The notes: generated by a model from the sequence alone, not told the origin. A stretch of DNA of 11,102 bases from an uncultured Leuconostoc sp. (GCF_946222815.1 NZ_CAMJRK010000051.1:1-11102), one strand, 5' to 3'. Counted from the first letter of the stretch, positions 1-6,530 are shown. Made by a program: numbers and translations.

Positions 1-1
1 A

Positions 2-109
2 ACAAAAATAGCAAATCAAAGTAGAATACGTGTCCGATTTATTGACGTAGATCCAAGTGTAATCTGGTCAAGAAGTTGGTCATTCACCTATCTTATTACG
101 ACGAAATAA
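2..109 (+). CDS. possible 3' end of an upstream gene (partial)
   Basis: Frame 2 is open from the window edge for 35 codons and ends at a TAA at 107-109. The peptide ends in ...WSFTYLITTK. No start codon or family motif is visible, so I cannot name a product. It is followed after about 10 bases by the TTGACA of the next promoter, which fits the end of a gene, but an open frame of this length can arise by chance. Confidence 0.3.
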   Translation, partial: TKIANQSRIRVRFIDVDPSVIWSRSWSFTYLITTK

Positions 110-118
110 AATTAGATA

Positions 119-169
119 TTGACAATTAATGTAAAAGATGTTTTACTATAAGTGTAAAACATCTTTTAC
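119..169 (+). promoter_or_regulatory. promoter with twin palindromic operator, probably autoregulatory
   Basis: A consensus -35 TTGACA sits at 119-124. A weak -10 candidate, TACTAT (144-149), lies 19 bases downstream. Two 16-base elements, GTAAAAGATGTTTTAC (131-146) and GTAAAACATCTTTTAC (154-169), are perfect reverse complements separated by tataagt. Each is itself a palindrome of the form GTAAAA-N4-TTTTAC. They cover the space between -35 and start site and end 12 bases before the Shine-Dalgarno. This is the usual layout of an operator bound by two repressor dimers, and the repressor would most simply be the HTH protein encoded next. The T-rich stretch behind the repeat also allows a weak terminator reading. 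Confidence 0.6.
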
Positions 170-191
170 TTTTGTTTTATAGGAGGATGAG

Positions 192-392
192 ATGAAAAAT
201 TATATCAAAGATTTTAGATCGACCAATAAAATATCTCAGGCAGAGTTAGCAATCTTGACTGACGTGACACGGCAAACAATTAATGCCATTGAAAATAATA
301 AGTACGATCCGTCACTCAAGCTTGCTTTTGATTTGGCCAATGTTTTGCATACATCGGTTGACGAATTGTTTGTTTATAATATGGAGGAATAG
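192..392 (+). CDS. small Cro/XRE-family HTH transcriptional regulator
   Basis: A 66-residue protein that is almost entirely one helix-turn-helix domain. Helices 2 and 3 are around residues 16-38 (SQAELAILTDVTRQTINAIE), followed by the family-typical NNKYDPSL and a DELF ending. Length and sequence match the compact YozG/Cro-like regulators of Firmicutes, which act as dimers with no ligand domain. AGGAGG at 181-186 lies five bases before ATG 192, so the start is secure. The next gene starts four bases after the stop, so the two form an operon. Such regulators are often paired with a multi-helix membrane protein of unknown function, as here. The twin palindrome just upstream suggests self-repression. 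The regulated process cannot be read from the sequence. Confidence 0.9.
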   Translation: MKNYIKDFRSTNKISQAELAILTDVTRQTINAIENNKYDPSLKLAFDLANVLHTSVDELFVYNMEE

Positions 393-396
393 TAGT

Positions 397-837
397 ATGA
401 GTGATAGCAAGAAAATAGTCCGTTTTACGTTCTGGATGAACAAAATATGGCAGATAGGATTTGTTTTGTTTTCTATTTTTATGATCAATAATATGCACCA
501 ATTAGCCTTGGTGATCATATTAGTGTCAGTTGTAGCATCAATTTTTGAGATGGTTCATGTCTCAAAAAAGTACCATGTTCAAGTGTTCAACCAAAAAGAT
601 GAATTGTATTTTACCAAGGATGAACGAGATAGAGACATTGCACTCAAAGTTCATAGTGCACTCATTAGTACTTTTTCTCTGCTAGTTATAGCATTGTGGC
701 TACTATTAAGTATCTTATGGGGTATGGATAGTTTGTCAATGGCAATGCTGTTTTATGTTCTAAATGGTTGGGTTGCTTGTGCATTGATTATCCCTGATAT
801 TCAATACTATGTGTTATGGAATAAATATGATCAGTAA
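397..837 (+). CDS. four-helix membrane protein paired with the HTH regulator (DUF2178-like)
   Basis: A 146-residue integral membrane protein. Hydrophobic segments lie at about residues 17-31, 36-54, 87-108 and 114-133. A central hydrophilic loop carries KDERDRDIALKV (74-85), which resembles the conserved DER motif of the DUF2178-type proteins often encoded behind small XRE regulators. The start is ATG 397, nine bases after GGAGG (383-387), which lies in the last codons of the regulator gene. An upstream in-frame ATG at 283 lies within the regulator gene and has no Shine-Dalgarno. Function is unknown. A role in membrane sensing or in modulating the regulator is inferred only from the pairing. 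Confidence 0.8.
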   Translation: MSDSKKIVRFTFWMNKIWQIGFVLFSIFMINNMHQLALVIILVSVVASIFEMVHVSKKYHVQVFNQKDELYFTKDERDRDIALKVHSALISTFSLLVIALWLLLSILWGMDSLSMAMLFYVLNGWVACALIIPDIQYYVLWNKYDQ

Positions 838-846
838 TAGACTTAA

Positions 847-984
847 ATACGACAGTATTTATGCTTACATAGTCAGGCAAATGATGCTATGGAAGAATTA
901 GAACAATTTTTATATAAAAATAACGAAAATAAATTAAGCTATTTAGGGAATCAGGTGTATTATGTTTATTATTCTGGAGAATAA
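847..984 (+). pseudogene. short open frame, possible gene remnant
   Basis: After three closely spaced in-frame stops (835-846) the frame is open for 45 codons to TAA 982-984. It includes ATG 889, from which a 31-residue peptide would be read: acidic and polar first, then ending YYVYYSGE. No convincing Shine-Dalgarno precedes ATG 889. The protein-like composition and position just before the terminator suggest the C-terminal remains of a lost gene, but a chance frame is possible. I recognise no family. Confidence 0.3.
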
Positions 985-989
985 TGAAC

Positions 990-1026
990 AAAGTCCTCAA
1001 CTCACAATTCGTGAGTTGAGGACTTT
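990..1026. terminator. bidirectional rho-independent terminator
   Basis: A perfect 16-bp stem (990-1005 with 1011-1026) around the loop aattc. The stem core is GTCCTCAACTCAC, with T-runs on both strands (TTTT on plus, TTTG on minus). It lies between the rightward regulator operon and the leftward permease gene and can serve both. Confidence 0.85.
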
Positions 1027-1048
1027 TACGTTGTAAGACTGTATTCTA

Positions 1049-2386
1049 TTACCGTACACGTACCTTATACAGACTAATTGTAAACAGAACGACAAACCAA
1101 ATGATTGATAGTATGGTTGTCATCATTGTAGCAGGTGAGAATAGCAATATCAGAAACACACCTGCCATAAATAAGATAGTCAGGTAATTTGAAAATGGTG
1201 CAAACGGCATCAAGAATTTTTTTTGACCGTTGATAAAATGATCTGATTTACGATATTGAATATGTGTGATCAACAGAGAGATGTAAATAACAATAAAAGT
1301 AGCCGAAGCAGTTGCGGTCACCATACTGAATGCATCCTCTGGAAAGATATAATTCAAACCAATGACAGTAGCAATCAAAGCAGTTGATAGGTTGATACCA
1401 CGCATTGGAATATAATGGCTATTTAATTGACTGAAAAAACTATTTTTGGGTGACAATGAAAAAATCATACGTCCAGTTGTGAACAGTGCACTATTTAGTG
1501 ATGAGGCAGCTGCTGTCAAAATAACGAAATTAATGATCCCTGCAGCTGCGGGAATACCAATACCAGAGAATACTTGAACAAAGGGTGACGTATTAGCGCT
1601 ATAGTTTGTCCAAGGTTGGATCGTCATGATGGCTAATAAAGCACCAATATAAAAAATAAGAATACGAATAATAATCGAATTGATTGATTTCGGAATTGTT
1701 TTCAAAGGATCTTTTGTTTCGGCAGCTGTGATACCGACAAATTCAACACCTAAAAATGCGAAGAAGGCCATTTGAAAAGCTGCTAACAAGTTGTGACCAT
1801 GGTTTGCAATCAAGCCGTGTTGCCATAAAGTGGATAATTGGGTCACGCCAGCCTCACTACGTATATGAAAAACGACCATGATCATGCCGATTAAAATCAT
1901 TGCGACAATTGCGACAATCTTAATTAAAGCAAACCAAAATTCTGTTTCACCAAAGGCTTTAACGGCGATAATATTCATACTATAAAGCACACCGAGAAAT
2001 AATAATTCCCATAACCAAGCGGGTGTTTGTGGTAACCAAAACTGCATGTACTTACCAATAGCAGTTAACTCGGCCATTGCAATAATAATCCAACCTAACC
2101 AGTAGGTCCAGCCCATAACAAAGCCAGCGCGGGCGCCTAAATACTTTTTGATAAAGCCGATGAAAACAGTTTGATTATGATCAGTTAATAAAAGTTCTCC
2201 TAACGCGCGCATCATGGAAAAGACGAAAAATCCTGTGATGATGTAAATTAAAAGAATAGCTGGTCCAGCCTTTTGAATGGAATCACCAGCACCCAAAAAA
2301 AGTCCGGTGCCAATGGTGCCGCCTAATGCAATCATGTTAATATGACGCCCAGACAAGGTACGTGATAGTTGTGGTTTTTCTGCCAT
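1049..2386 (-). CDS. amino-acid permease, APC superfamily (AAT family)
   Basis: A 445-residue protein with about twelve hydrophobic segments, a normal length for amino acid:proton symporters of the AAT family (relatives of AnsP, AroP, GabP, LysP). Diagnostic features are the N-terminal SRTLSGRHINMIALGGTIGTGLFLG block (unwound helix 1, glycines at residues 22-32), MRALGELL (59-66), FGETEFWFALIKI (145-157) and FLGVEFVGITAAETKDP (211-227). It imports amino acids across the cytoplasmic membrane using the proton gradient. The substrate cannot be assigned from sequence alone. AGGAGG (2397-2402 on the complement) is ten bases before the ATG. A LysR-type regulator is transcribed divergently 111 bp away and may control it. 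Confidence 0.9.
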   Translation of the reverse strand: MAEKPQLSRTLSGRHINMIALGGTIGTGLFLGAGDSIQKAGPAILLIYIITGFFVFSMMRALGELLLTDHNQTVFIGFIKKYLGARAGFVMGWTYWLGWIIIAMAELTAIGKYMQFWLPQTPAWLWELLFLGVLYSMNIIAVKAFGETEFWFALIKIVAIVAMILIGMIMVVFHIRSEAGVTQLSTLWQHGLIANHGHNLLAAFQMAFFAFLGVEFVGITAAETKDPLKTIPKSINSIIIRILIFYIGALLAIMTIQPWTNYSANTSPFVQVFSGIGIPAAAGIINFVILTAAASSLNSALFTTGRMIFSLSPKNSFFSQLNSHYIPMRGINLSTALIATVIGLNYIFPEDAFSMVTATASATFIVIYISLLITHIQYRKSDHFINGQKKFLMPFAPFSNYLTILFMAGVFLILLFSPATMMTTILSIIWFVVLFTISLYKVRVR

Positions 2387-2406
2387 GACAATTTTTCCTC
2401 CTAGTC

Positions 2407-2438
2407 ACTATGTTCTATAGTAAATTATCTTGTATAAT
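2407..2438 (+). promoter_or_regulatory. divergent regulatory region: LysR-type dyad and -10 box
   Basis: The dyad ACTAT-gttct-ATAGT (2407-2421) has the 15-bp, short-arm form expected of a LysR-family binding site. A perfect -10, TATAAT (2433-2438), faces the regulator gene, but no good -35 is visible at the right distance. This suggests weak or activator-dependent transcription. The start for the permease must lie in the same 111 bp, but I cannot place it reliably. Confidence 0.4.
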
Positions 2439-2452
2439 AAATAAAACTAATC

Positions 2453-2474
2453 TTTTTCATTTTTACATGAAAAA
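2453..2474 (+). repeat. inverted repeat in the leader of the LysR-type gene
   Basis: TTTTTCAT (2453-2460) and ATGAAAAA (2467-2474) are perfect reverse complements around the loop ttttac. They lie between the TATAAT box and the Shine-Dalgarno. It could be a second operator or a weak leader hairpin. AT-richness makes chance formation possible. Confidence 0.35.
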
Positions 2475-2497
2475 AAGTATTCTAAGGGGATATTAAA

Positions 2498-3376
2498 TTG
2501 ACATTTTCTTATCAGGTATTTGCAACAGTTGTCCGTTATCAGTCATTTTATCAAGCGTCTCAAGTGCTTAATGTAACAGCCAGTGCGGTGAGTCATTCGA
2601 TTAATCAATTGGAAGCGCAATTAGGATTTCCATTACTCATACGTAGTCGTGCTGGCATAAAATTGACGCATGACGGTGAGTTAGTTTTGCCAGTTATTCA
2701 ACAAATATTGAATGATGAAGCCGATTTAATTCAGATGAGTCAGAATATTAACGGGCTACGGTCAGGTTCAATAAAAATCGGGGCGTTTAGTAGTGTCTGT
2801 GTCAATTGGCTACCAAATATTTTAAGTACTTTTTCGAAAAAACATCCTGACATTGAGGTATCGATTGTTCAGGACAGTTTTGAAGAAATCAGTAAGCAAG
2901 TCAAAACAGGAGAGCTTGATGTCGGTTTTACGACTTTACCAGTGACAGACAATTTAACTGTATTTCCATTACTAGCTGATCCAATATTTTGTGTGACACC
3001 TGCTGATTTTATACCTCAAAACAAACAAACAATTACACAACAGGATATTCTTAATCAGAAATTTATTCTGCAAAAAATAGATTATGATCGGGTAACAAAG
3101 TCAGTTTTGGATAGCTATGATGTGACAATCAATTCAATCAACTTTTCAATTGATGACCAGTCGATTATTGCGATGGTTGAAGCGGGTATTGGATTTGGTA
3201 TTTTACCAGAATTAGCGTTGAAAAAAATCCAAGGAAATGTGGCGACTTATCCTTTTCATCAGTCGTTTACAAGACAAATTGTATTAGTGACCAATAAAAG
3301 TAAAGTCATGTCACCCTCGGTGGTTGAATTAATAACGACTATTAAGTGTTTTGTGAAAGAGACGTATGACAGTTAA
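2498..3376 (+). CDS. LysR-family transcriptional regulator
   Basis: A 292-residue protein of standard LysR length. The N-terminal winged HTH covers residues 1-60, with the recognition region SFYQASQVLNVTASAVSHSI (16-35) and the LEAQLGFPLLIR dimer-helix transition. The periplasmic-binding-like effector domain begins near GSIKIGAFSSV (90-100) and includes the typical GELDVGFTTLP and a glycine-rich AGIGFGILPELAL. The start is TTG at 2498: AGGGGA (2485-2490) is seven bases upstream and no better ATG exists, so translation is probably modest. It diverges from the permease gene, the classic arrangement for a regulator acting on its neighbour. The coinducer is unknown, possibly the transported amino acid (inference). 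Confidence 0.88.
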   Translation: MTFSYQVFATVVRYQSFYQASQVLNVTASAVSHSINQLEAQLGFPLLIRSRAGIKLTHDGELVLPVIQQILNDEADLIQMSQNINGLRSGSIKIGAFSSVCVNWLPNILSTFSKKHPDIEVSIVQDSFEEISKQVKTGELDVGFTTLPVTDNLTVFPLLADPIFCVTPADFIPQNKQTITQQDILNQKFILQKIDYDRVTKSVLDSYDVTINSINFSIDDQSIIAMVEAGIGFGILPELALKKIQGNVATYPFHQSFTRQIVLVTNKSKVMSPSVVELITTIKCFVKETYDS

Positions 3377-3382
3377 AAATAA

Positions 3383-3437
3383 GATAAAAGGTGGCAATAA
3401 AGTTAGACAAAGACTAACTTTATTGCCACCTTTTATC
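3383..3437. terminator. bidirectional terminator with a 24-bp perfect stem
   Basis: Bases 3383-3406 and 3414-3437 are exact reverse complements around acaaaga. The stem has a GC-rich middle (GGTGGC) and A/T-rich ends giving T-runs on either strand. It sits between the convergent LysR-type and acetyltransferase genes, only two bases from the stop codon of the latter, and can end both transcripts. Confidence 0.88.
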
Positions 3438-3439
3438 TA

Positions 3440-3901
3440 TCAGAGTTTCTTTTGCATTTTGATGTCTGTTATGTTGAACCCACTTTTTTGATAAACGTGA
3501 ATAGCGCGACTGTTGCTACCAAAAACATGTAACCCTAATGACGTGTATCCCATATTTTTTGTTTCACGTGAAACAAGGTCGAGCGCTTTTGAACCGAATC
3601 CCCTATTTTGATAAGCTTTATAAATTTCAAAGTCAAAGATAAACGCCGTGGATGAATTTTCATTGTCAGTACCGAACCAAATGTAACCGATGATTTCTGA
3701 CTCATTGAAAATTGAGTAGAAAAAATTGCTTGGTGTGTCAAGGCCGTTTGGCAATAAACGCTCATAAGTTAATTGCGCATTTTTTTGTGCAGTTTCTGGT
3801 GTCCAAGTGCCGGCGGCAACCTTTTCTGTGGCGTATTCGTTGACTGCAAAATTGATATATTGTTGAAAATGGTTAGGGTCCATTGGCATGAGTTTCAACA
3901 T
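3440..3901 (-). CDS. GNAT-family N-acetyltransferase
   Basis: A 153-residue single-domain GNAT protein that transfers an acetyl group from acetyl-CoA to an amine. The central strand AFIFDFEIYKAYQNRGFGSKAL (87-107) contains motif A, with QNRGFG (98-103) fitting the Q/RxxGxG/A pyrophosphate-binding loop. LHVFGSNSRAIHVYQKSGF (124-142) is the typical motif B, with the N, A and Y residues that contact CoA. The substrate is unknown: this broad family includes protein, small-amine and antibiotic acetylating enzymes, and nothing here decides. AAAGGAG (3909-3915 on the complement) lies seven bases before the ATG. The gene seems monocistronic. A 12-bp palindrome overlaps its likely -10. Confidence 0.88.
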   Translation of the reverse strand: MLKLMPMDPNHFQQYINFAVNEYATEKVAAGTWTPETAQKNAQLTYERLLPNGLDTPSNFFYSIFNESEIIGYIWFGTDNENSSTAFIFDFEIYKAYQNRGFGSKALDLVSRETKNMGYTSLGLHVFGSNSRAIHVYQKSGFNITDIKMQKKL

Positions 3902-3923
3902 AAGGGTGCTCCTTTGAGAATAA

Positions 3924-3940
3924 TGAGTTAACTCAGTATA
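3924..3940 (-). promoter_or_regulatory. candidate -10 with overlapping palindrome upstream of the acetyltransferase
   Basis: On the minus strand TATACT (3935-3940) is a good -10, but no clear -35 stands 16-18 bases upstream. TGAGTTAACTCA (3924-3935) is a perfect 12-bp palindrome that begins at the -10 and covers the expected transcription start, so it is a plausible operator. Confidence 0.35.
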
Positions 3941-3980
3941 GCATATCGCGTCTATACTACTATCAGTAACACAACAATAA

Positions 3981-4009
3981 AAGACCAGCCTTGGGAGTAA
4001 GGTGGTCTT
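3981..4009. terminator. hairpin, probable terminator
   Basis: AAGACCAGCCTT (3981-3992) pairs with AAGGTGGTCTT (3999-4009) with one bulged G and a six-base loop. On the minus strand it is followed by TTTTATTGTTG, so it can terminate the transcript of the small membrane protein gene. On the plus strand it is followed by TATTTT and then a Shine-Dalgarno, so it could equally be a leader element of the remnant downstream. Confidence 0.6.
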
Positions 4010-4034
4010 CTATTTTAAAGGAGAATATTTTATT

Positions 4035-4105
4035 ATGAAAAATGGGAGAGAGAATGGTATAACCAATTAATTGATTATGTGTTTATAATAAACCCACTGG
4101 ATTAA
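4035..4105 (+). pseudogene. tiny frameshifted gene remnant
   Basis: AAAGGAG (4017-4023) precedes ATG 4035 by eleven bases, but the frame ends after 11 codons (TAA 4068-4070). Just after a run of five A (4038-4042), a second frame reads WEREWYNQLIDYVFIINPLD and ends at TAA 4103-4105. Adding one A to the run would give a continuous reading MKKWEREWYNQ..., which looks like a genuine protein start. The simplest account is a gene that lost one base in a homopolymer and has since been truncated. I do not recognise the family. Confidence 0.4.
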
Positions 4106-4121
4106 ATGAACATCAAAGCAA

Positions 4122-4430
4122 TCACATTAATGTACTAATTAATGCTATAACAGCAAGAACTGCTGTGATAACGAGTGCTTTATTATTAGTCACTTTAATC
4201 ATACTTGGTTCTTTATCTTCAAGTGCATCTGTTTTAGACAAAAAGTGAAACAAAACCCATATATTTGCCCAAGCGCCGATTAGCATCATCACAAGAATCG
4301 GAACGGGCAGCTGTCCAAAAAGAGATTGGGTTGAAAACATCAGAAAAAACATGAAATTAGTGACGTACGATACCCACGTCAATTTTTTAGTCGCTTTTAT
4401 TTCTTGAACACGTTTAATATGATTGATCAT
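4122..4430 (-). CDS. small membrane protein of unknown function
   Basis: A 102-residue protein with three hydrophobic stretches, at about residues 19-36, 42-64 and 84-101. A charged N-terminus (INHIKRVQEIKATKK) and a hydrophilic loop SKTDALEDKEPSMIKVTNNK (65-84) flank them, so it is probably an integral membrane protein. Its start at ATG 4430 is supported by AGAGGA (4438-4443 on the complement) seven bases away. No catalytic or family motif is apparent. It stands alone between the acetyltransferase and the nucleoside hydrolase operon, with its own hairpin terminator further along (3981-4009). The good ribosome site and sensible membrane topology argue for a real gene. Confidence 0.7.
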   Translation of the reverse strand: MINHIKRVQEIKATKKLTWVSYVTNFMFFLMFSTQSLFGQLPVPILVMMLIGAWANIWVLFHFLSKTDALEDKEPSMIKVTNNKALVITAVLAVIALISTLM

Positions 4431-4559
4431 ATTGTTGTCCTCTAATTGCTCCTATACGGAAATTCCGGACGACTTTTTTCTAGGGTAGAATTCAAGATAA
4501 AACATGAAATTCTACTATTTTAATGCTTTTACGATATTAAAGTCATAGTGCATCGCGCA

Positions 4560-4603
4560 AAAAAATGGGTATTTATCAAATTACTGATAAATACCCATTT
4601 TTT
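4560..4603 (-). terminator. terminator of the nucleoside transporter/hydrolase operon
   Basis: A perfect 19-bp stem (4560-4578 with 4585-4603) around aattac, with GGGTATTTATCA in the core. On the minus strand the stem ends in a run of T, as needed for termination of the leftward operon six bases past its last stop codon. The remaining bases between 4441 and 4559 hold only a weak 10-bp hairpin (4485-4494 with 4505-4515), probably upstream sequence of the small membrane protein gene. Confidence 0.9.
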
Positions 4604-4608
4604 ATAAT

Positions 4609-5568
4609 TTAAGCTTTTAATACAGAGATCATAAAGTCCATAAAATCACGGACAAAACGTTTAGCGTTAACGCCAACAGCAACATTTGTTGTTGTTGGTT
4701 CGAGCAACCGTTCTCGGTCACCGATTGTGCGGCCATAATCCTGTGTATCTTTATCATAAGTGACACGCATATTCAGAGGAATTGTCACGACATAACTTGG
4801 ATCAATGGCTACAGCAACGGCCAACGGATCATGCAAAGCGGCACCACGATGATCGATGTCTAACCGATCATAGGCTTCAATATAGAAGTCCATTAAATCA
4901 GCATAAGCAGTACCGGCTTTTGTACCTAAATCACGCCATTGTTGTATATCTTTTTTGGTTAATAAGGTACGTAGCGTGACGTCTAGGCCGACCATCGTTA
5001 AATTTTCTTGCGTTGTGAAAACTTTGTCTGAGGCTTCTGGATCTTGACTAATGTTTGCCTCAGTAAAGGGCGTCACATTACCAGGGACTGTGAGCGCACC
5101 ACCCATTAATGTTGTATTACCAATCAAGTGTGCAATTTCTGGATCGATTTCTAACGCTTTGGCCATATTGGTGAGCGGACCAGTTGGGACATACACTAAT
5201 TCATCTTGATATTGATGTGCCATATCAATTAAAAATTGCACACCGCTAGTGGTTTCAATTTGACGCGTTGCAACGTCTAATGATAGATTGCCAACACCGT
5301 TATCTCCGTGAATAGCTTGAGATATTGGCATCACATCAAAATGATCAGTGGTTGATGAATGGGATTCCCCTAAATAGACAGGGACATCATTTTCACCTAG
5401 TAACTGTAGTAAATTAAGTGTGTTTTGAGCAGAAGTTTCGACAAGTGTGTTGCCATATGAGGCAATGACACCGATGAGGTCAACGCGAGGATCACAGATT
5501 GCCAATGCCAACGCCAGTGCATCATCAACACCAGTATCTAGATCTAAAATCATTTTTGTGGATGCCAT
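4609..5568 (-). CDS. nucleoside hydrolase (inosine-uridine preferring family), second copy
   Basis: This 319-residue protein belongs to the IunH/RihABC family, cytosolic calcium-dependent hydrolases that split ribonucleosides into base and ribose. Visible motifs are DLDTGVDD (9-16, calcium and ribose binding), HGDNGVGN (87-94), MGGA (155-158), TEAN (169-172, in place of the usual AEFN but keeping the Glu and Asn that hold ribose), and HDP (246-248) with the active-site histidine. The start chosen is ATG 5568. A longer reading from GTG 5586 would place the Shine-Dalgarno AAGGAG (5578-5583) inside the gene, whereas from ATG 5568 that site lies nine bases upstream. The previous hydrolase stops one base before this ATG, so translation is probably coupled. 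Substrate preference against its paralog cannot be read. Confidence 0.92.
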   Translation of the reverse strand: MASTKMILDLDTGVDDALALALAICDPRVDLIGVIASYGNTLVETSAQNTLNLLQLLGENDVPVYLGESHSSTTDHFDVMPISQAIHGDNGVGNLSLDVATRQIETTSGVQFLIDMAHQYQDELVYVPTGPLTNMAKALEIDPEIAHLIGNTTLMGGALTVPGNVTPFTEANISQDPEASDKVFTTQENLTMVGLDVTLRTLLTKKDIQQWRDLGTKAGTAYADLMDFYIEAYDRLDIDHRGAALHDPLAVAVAIDPSYVVTIPLNMRVTYDKDTQDYGRTIGDRERLLEPTTTNVAVGVNAKRFVRDFMDFMISVLKA

Positions 5569-5569
5569 C

Positions 5570-6502
5570 TTAAAACGCTCCTTCACAATAATGGTTCATG
5601 GTTGGTATTTGTGCAATGAACCATTTTTCAAATGCTTGTGCATCAATGTCAACGGCCACCTTTGCATTGATTTTGCCATTAGACCAACGATTTTGTGTGT
5701 CTGCAATTGTTGCACCAGATGCTGGACCGTCAGTAATAACATCAACCCAATAGTCTTTTGTCGTGTAAAATTCTGGGTTGAGTAAGTAACATATGGTATT
5801 GACATCGTGCATAGGTTTACCACCTGGTTCGCTATCACCATAAACAGTCATTAATTTATGCAGCATATTGCCTGCTTCACCGAGATCAGCAACGGCGTCA
5901 ATAGTTTCTAGGGATAATAGTGCTTTTAGTGTGACATCAAGACCAATCATAACAATTGGCACACCACTTTTAAAGACAACAGCAGCAGCATCAGGATCGG
6001 TAAAAATATTAAACTCAGCTACTGATGAGACATTACCACCAGATAATGAGCCACCCATCAAAACAAATTTTTTGATTTGGCTGAGTAATTCTGGGTGCTT
6101 TTGAATTAATAAGGCGATATTCGTATAAGAACCAGTAGCAACAATTGTCATTGGTTCAGGTGCTTCTGACAATACTTTAGTCATGGCGCTAACTGCATCA
6201 GTGGTTAAAGCTTGTGTTGTAACGGTTGGAAAGTCATAGCCAGGCATACCTGATGCACCATGAATGTATGAAGCATCAACGAAGGCCTTTTTTAATGGGG
6301 CGGCAGCACCACGGGCCACAGGCACTTGCGTTTGCTTAAAAAATGTTGTGAGTTTTAAAAGATTAGTCGTTGTTTTATCAACAGAAACATTGCCAGCAAC
6401 ACTTGTGAGTAATTTAATATCAAGTTCTGGGTTAGTTAGTGCAATTGATAAAGCAACTGCATCATCAATACCTGGATCCATATCTAAAATAATCGGTGTC
6501 AT
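5570..6502 (-). CDS. nucleoside hydrolase (inosine-uridine preferring family), first copy
   Basis: This 310-residue IunH/Rih-family enzyme hydrolyses the N-glycosidic bond of ribonucleosides. It shows the full motif set: DMDPGIDD (7-14), HGASG (81-85), MGGS (149-152), the canonical AEFNIFTDPDAA (162-173) and MHDV (231-234) with the catalytic histidine. A closing VDVITDGPASGATIAD segment matches RihA/RihC-type proteins. The start is the ATG at 6502: AAAGG (6510-6514) is seven bases upstream of it but only one base from the alternative ATG at 6508. The gene lies 28 bases behind nupC and its last codons carry the ribosome site for the second hydrolase, so nupC and both enzymes form one operon. 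Clear divergence from the partner suggests different nucleoside preferences (inference). Confidence 0.93.
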   Translation of the reverse strand: MTPIILDMDPGIDDAVALSIALTNPELDIKLLTSVAGNVSVDKTTTNLLKLTTFFKQTQVPVARGAAAPLKKAFVDASYIHGASGMPGYDFPTVTTQALTTDAVSAMTKVLSEAPEPMTIVATGSYTNIALLIQKHPELLSQIKKFVLMGGSLSGGNVSSVAEFNIFTDPDAAAVVFKSGVPIVMIGLDVTLKALLSLETIDAVADLGEAGNMLHKLMTVYGDSEPGGKPMHDVNTICYLLNPEFYTTKDYWVDVITDGPASGATIADTQNRWSNGKINAKVAVDIDAQAFEKWFIAQIPTMNHYCEGAF

Positions 6503-6530
6503 GTTCATACCTTTCTCACTTACTTTATGC

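Noticed and set aside
131..169. Resemblance of GTAAAA-N4-TTTTAC to the GTAAAACGTTTTAC operator of rbsD
   Set aside because: The arms match but the spacing is four bases instead of two and the central CG is missing. LacI-family proteins are strict about this, so the sites are probably unrelated.
4081..4093. GTTTATAATAAAC palindrome as an operator or promoter
   Set aside because: It lies inside the gene remnant with no downstream plus-strand gene. It is short and AT-rich, so chance is the simplest explanation.
4485..4515. Hairpin GTAGAATTCA / TGAAATTCTAC as a terminator
   Set aside because: The stem is AT-rich with a bulge and a ten-base loop. No T-run follows on the minus strand, and on the plus strand there is no gene end nearby to terminate.
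5569..5586. GTG start extending the second nucleoside hydrolase by six residues
   Set aside because: It would begin at the Shine-Dalgarno itself and overlap the previous gene. ATG 5568 has correct spacing and the family proteins begin close to the DxDxxxDD motif.
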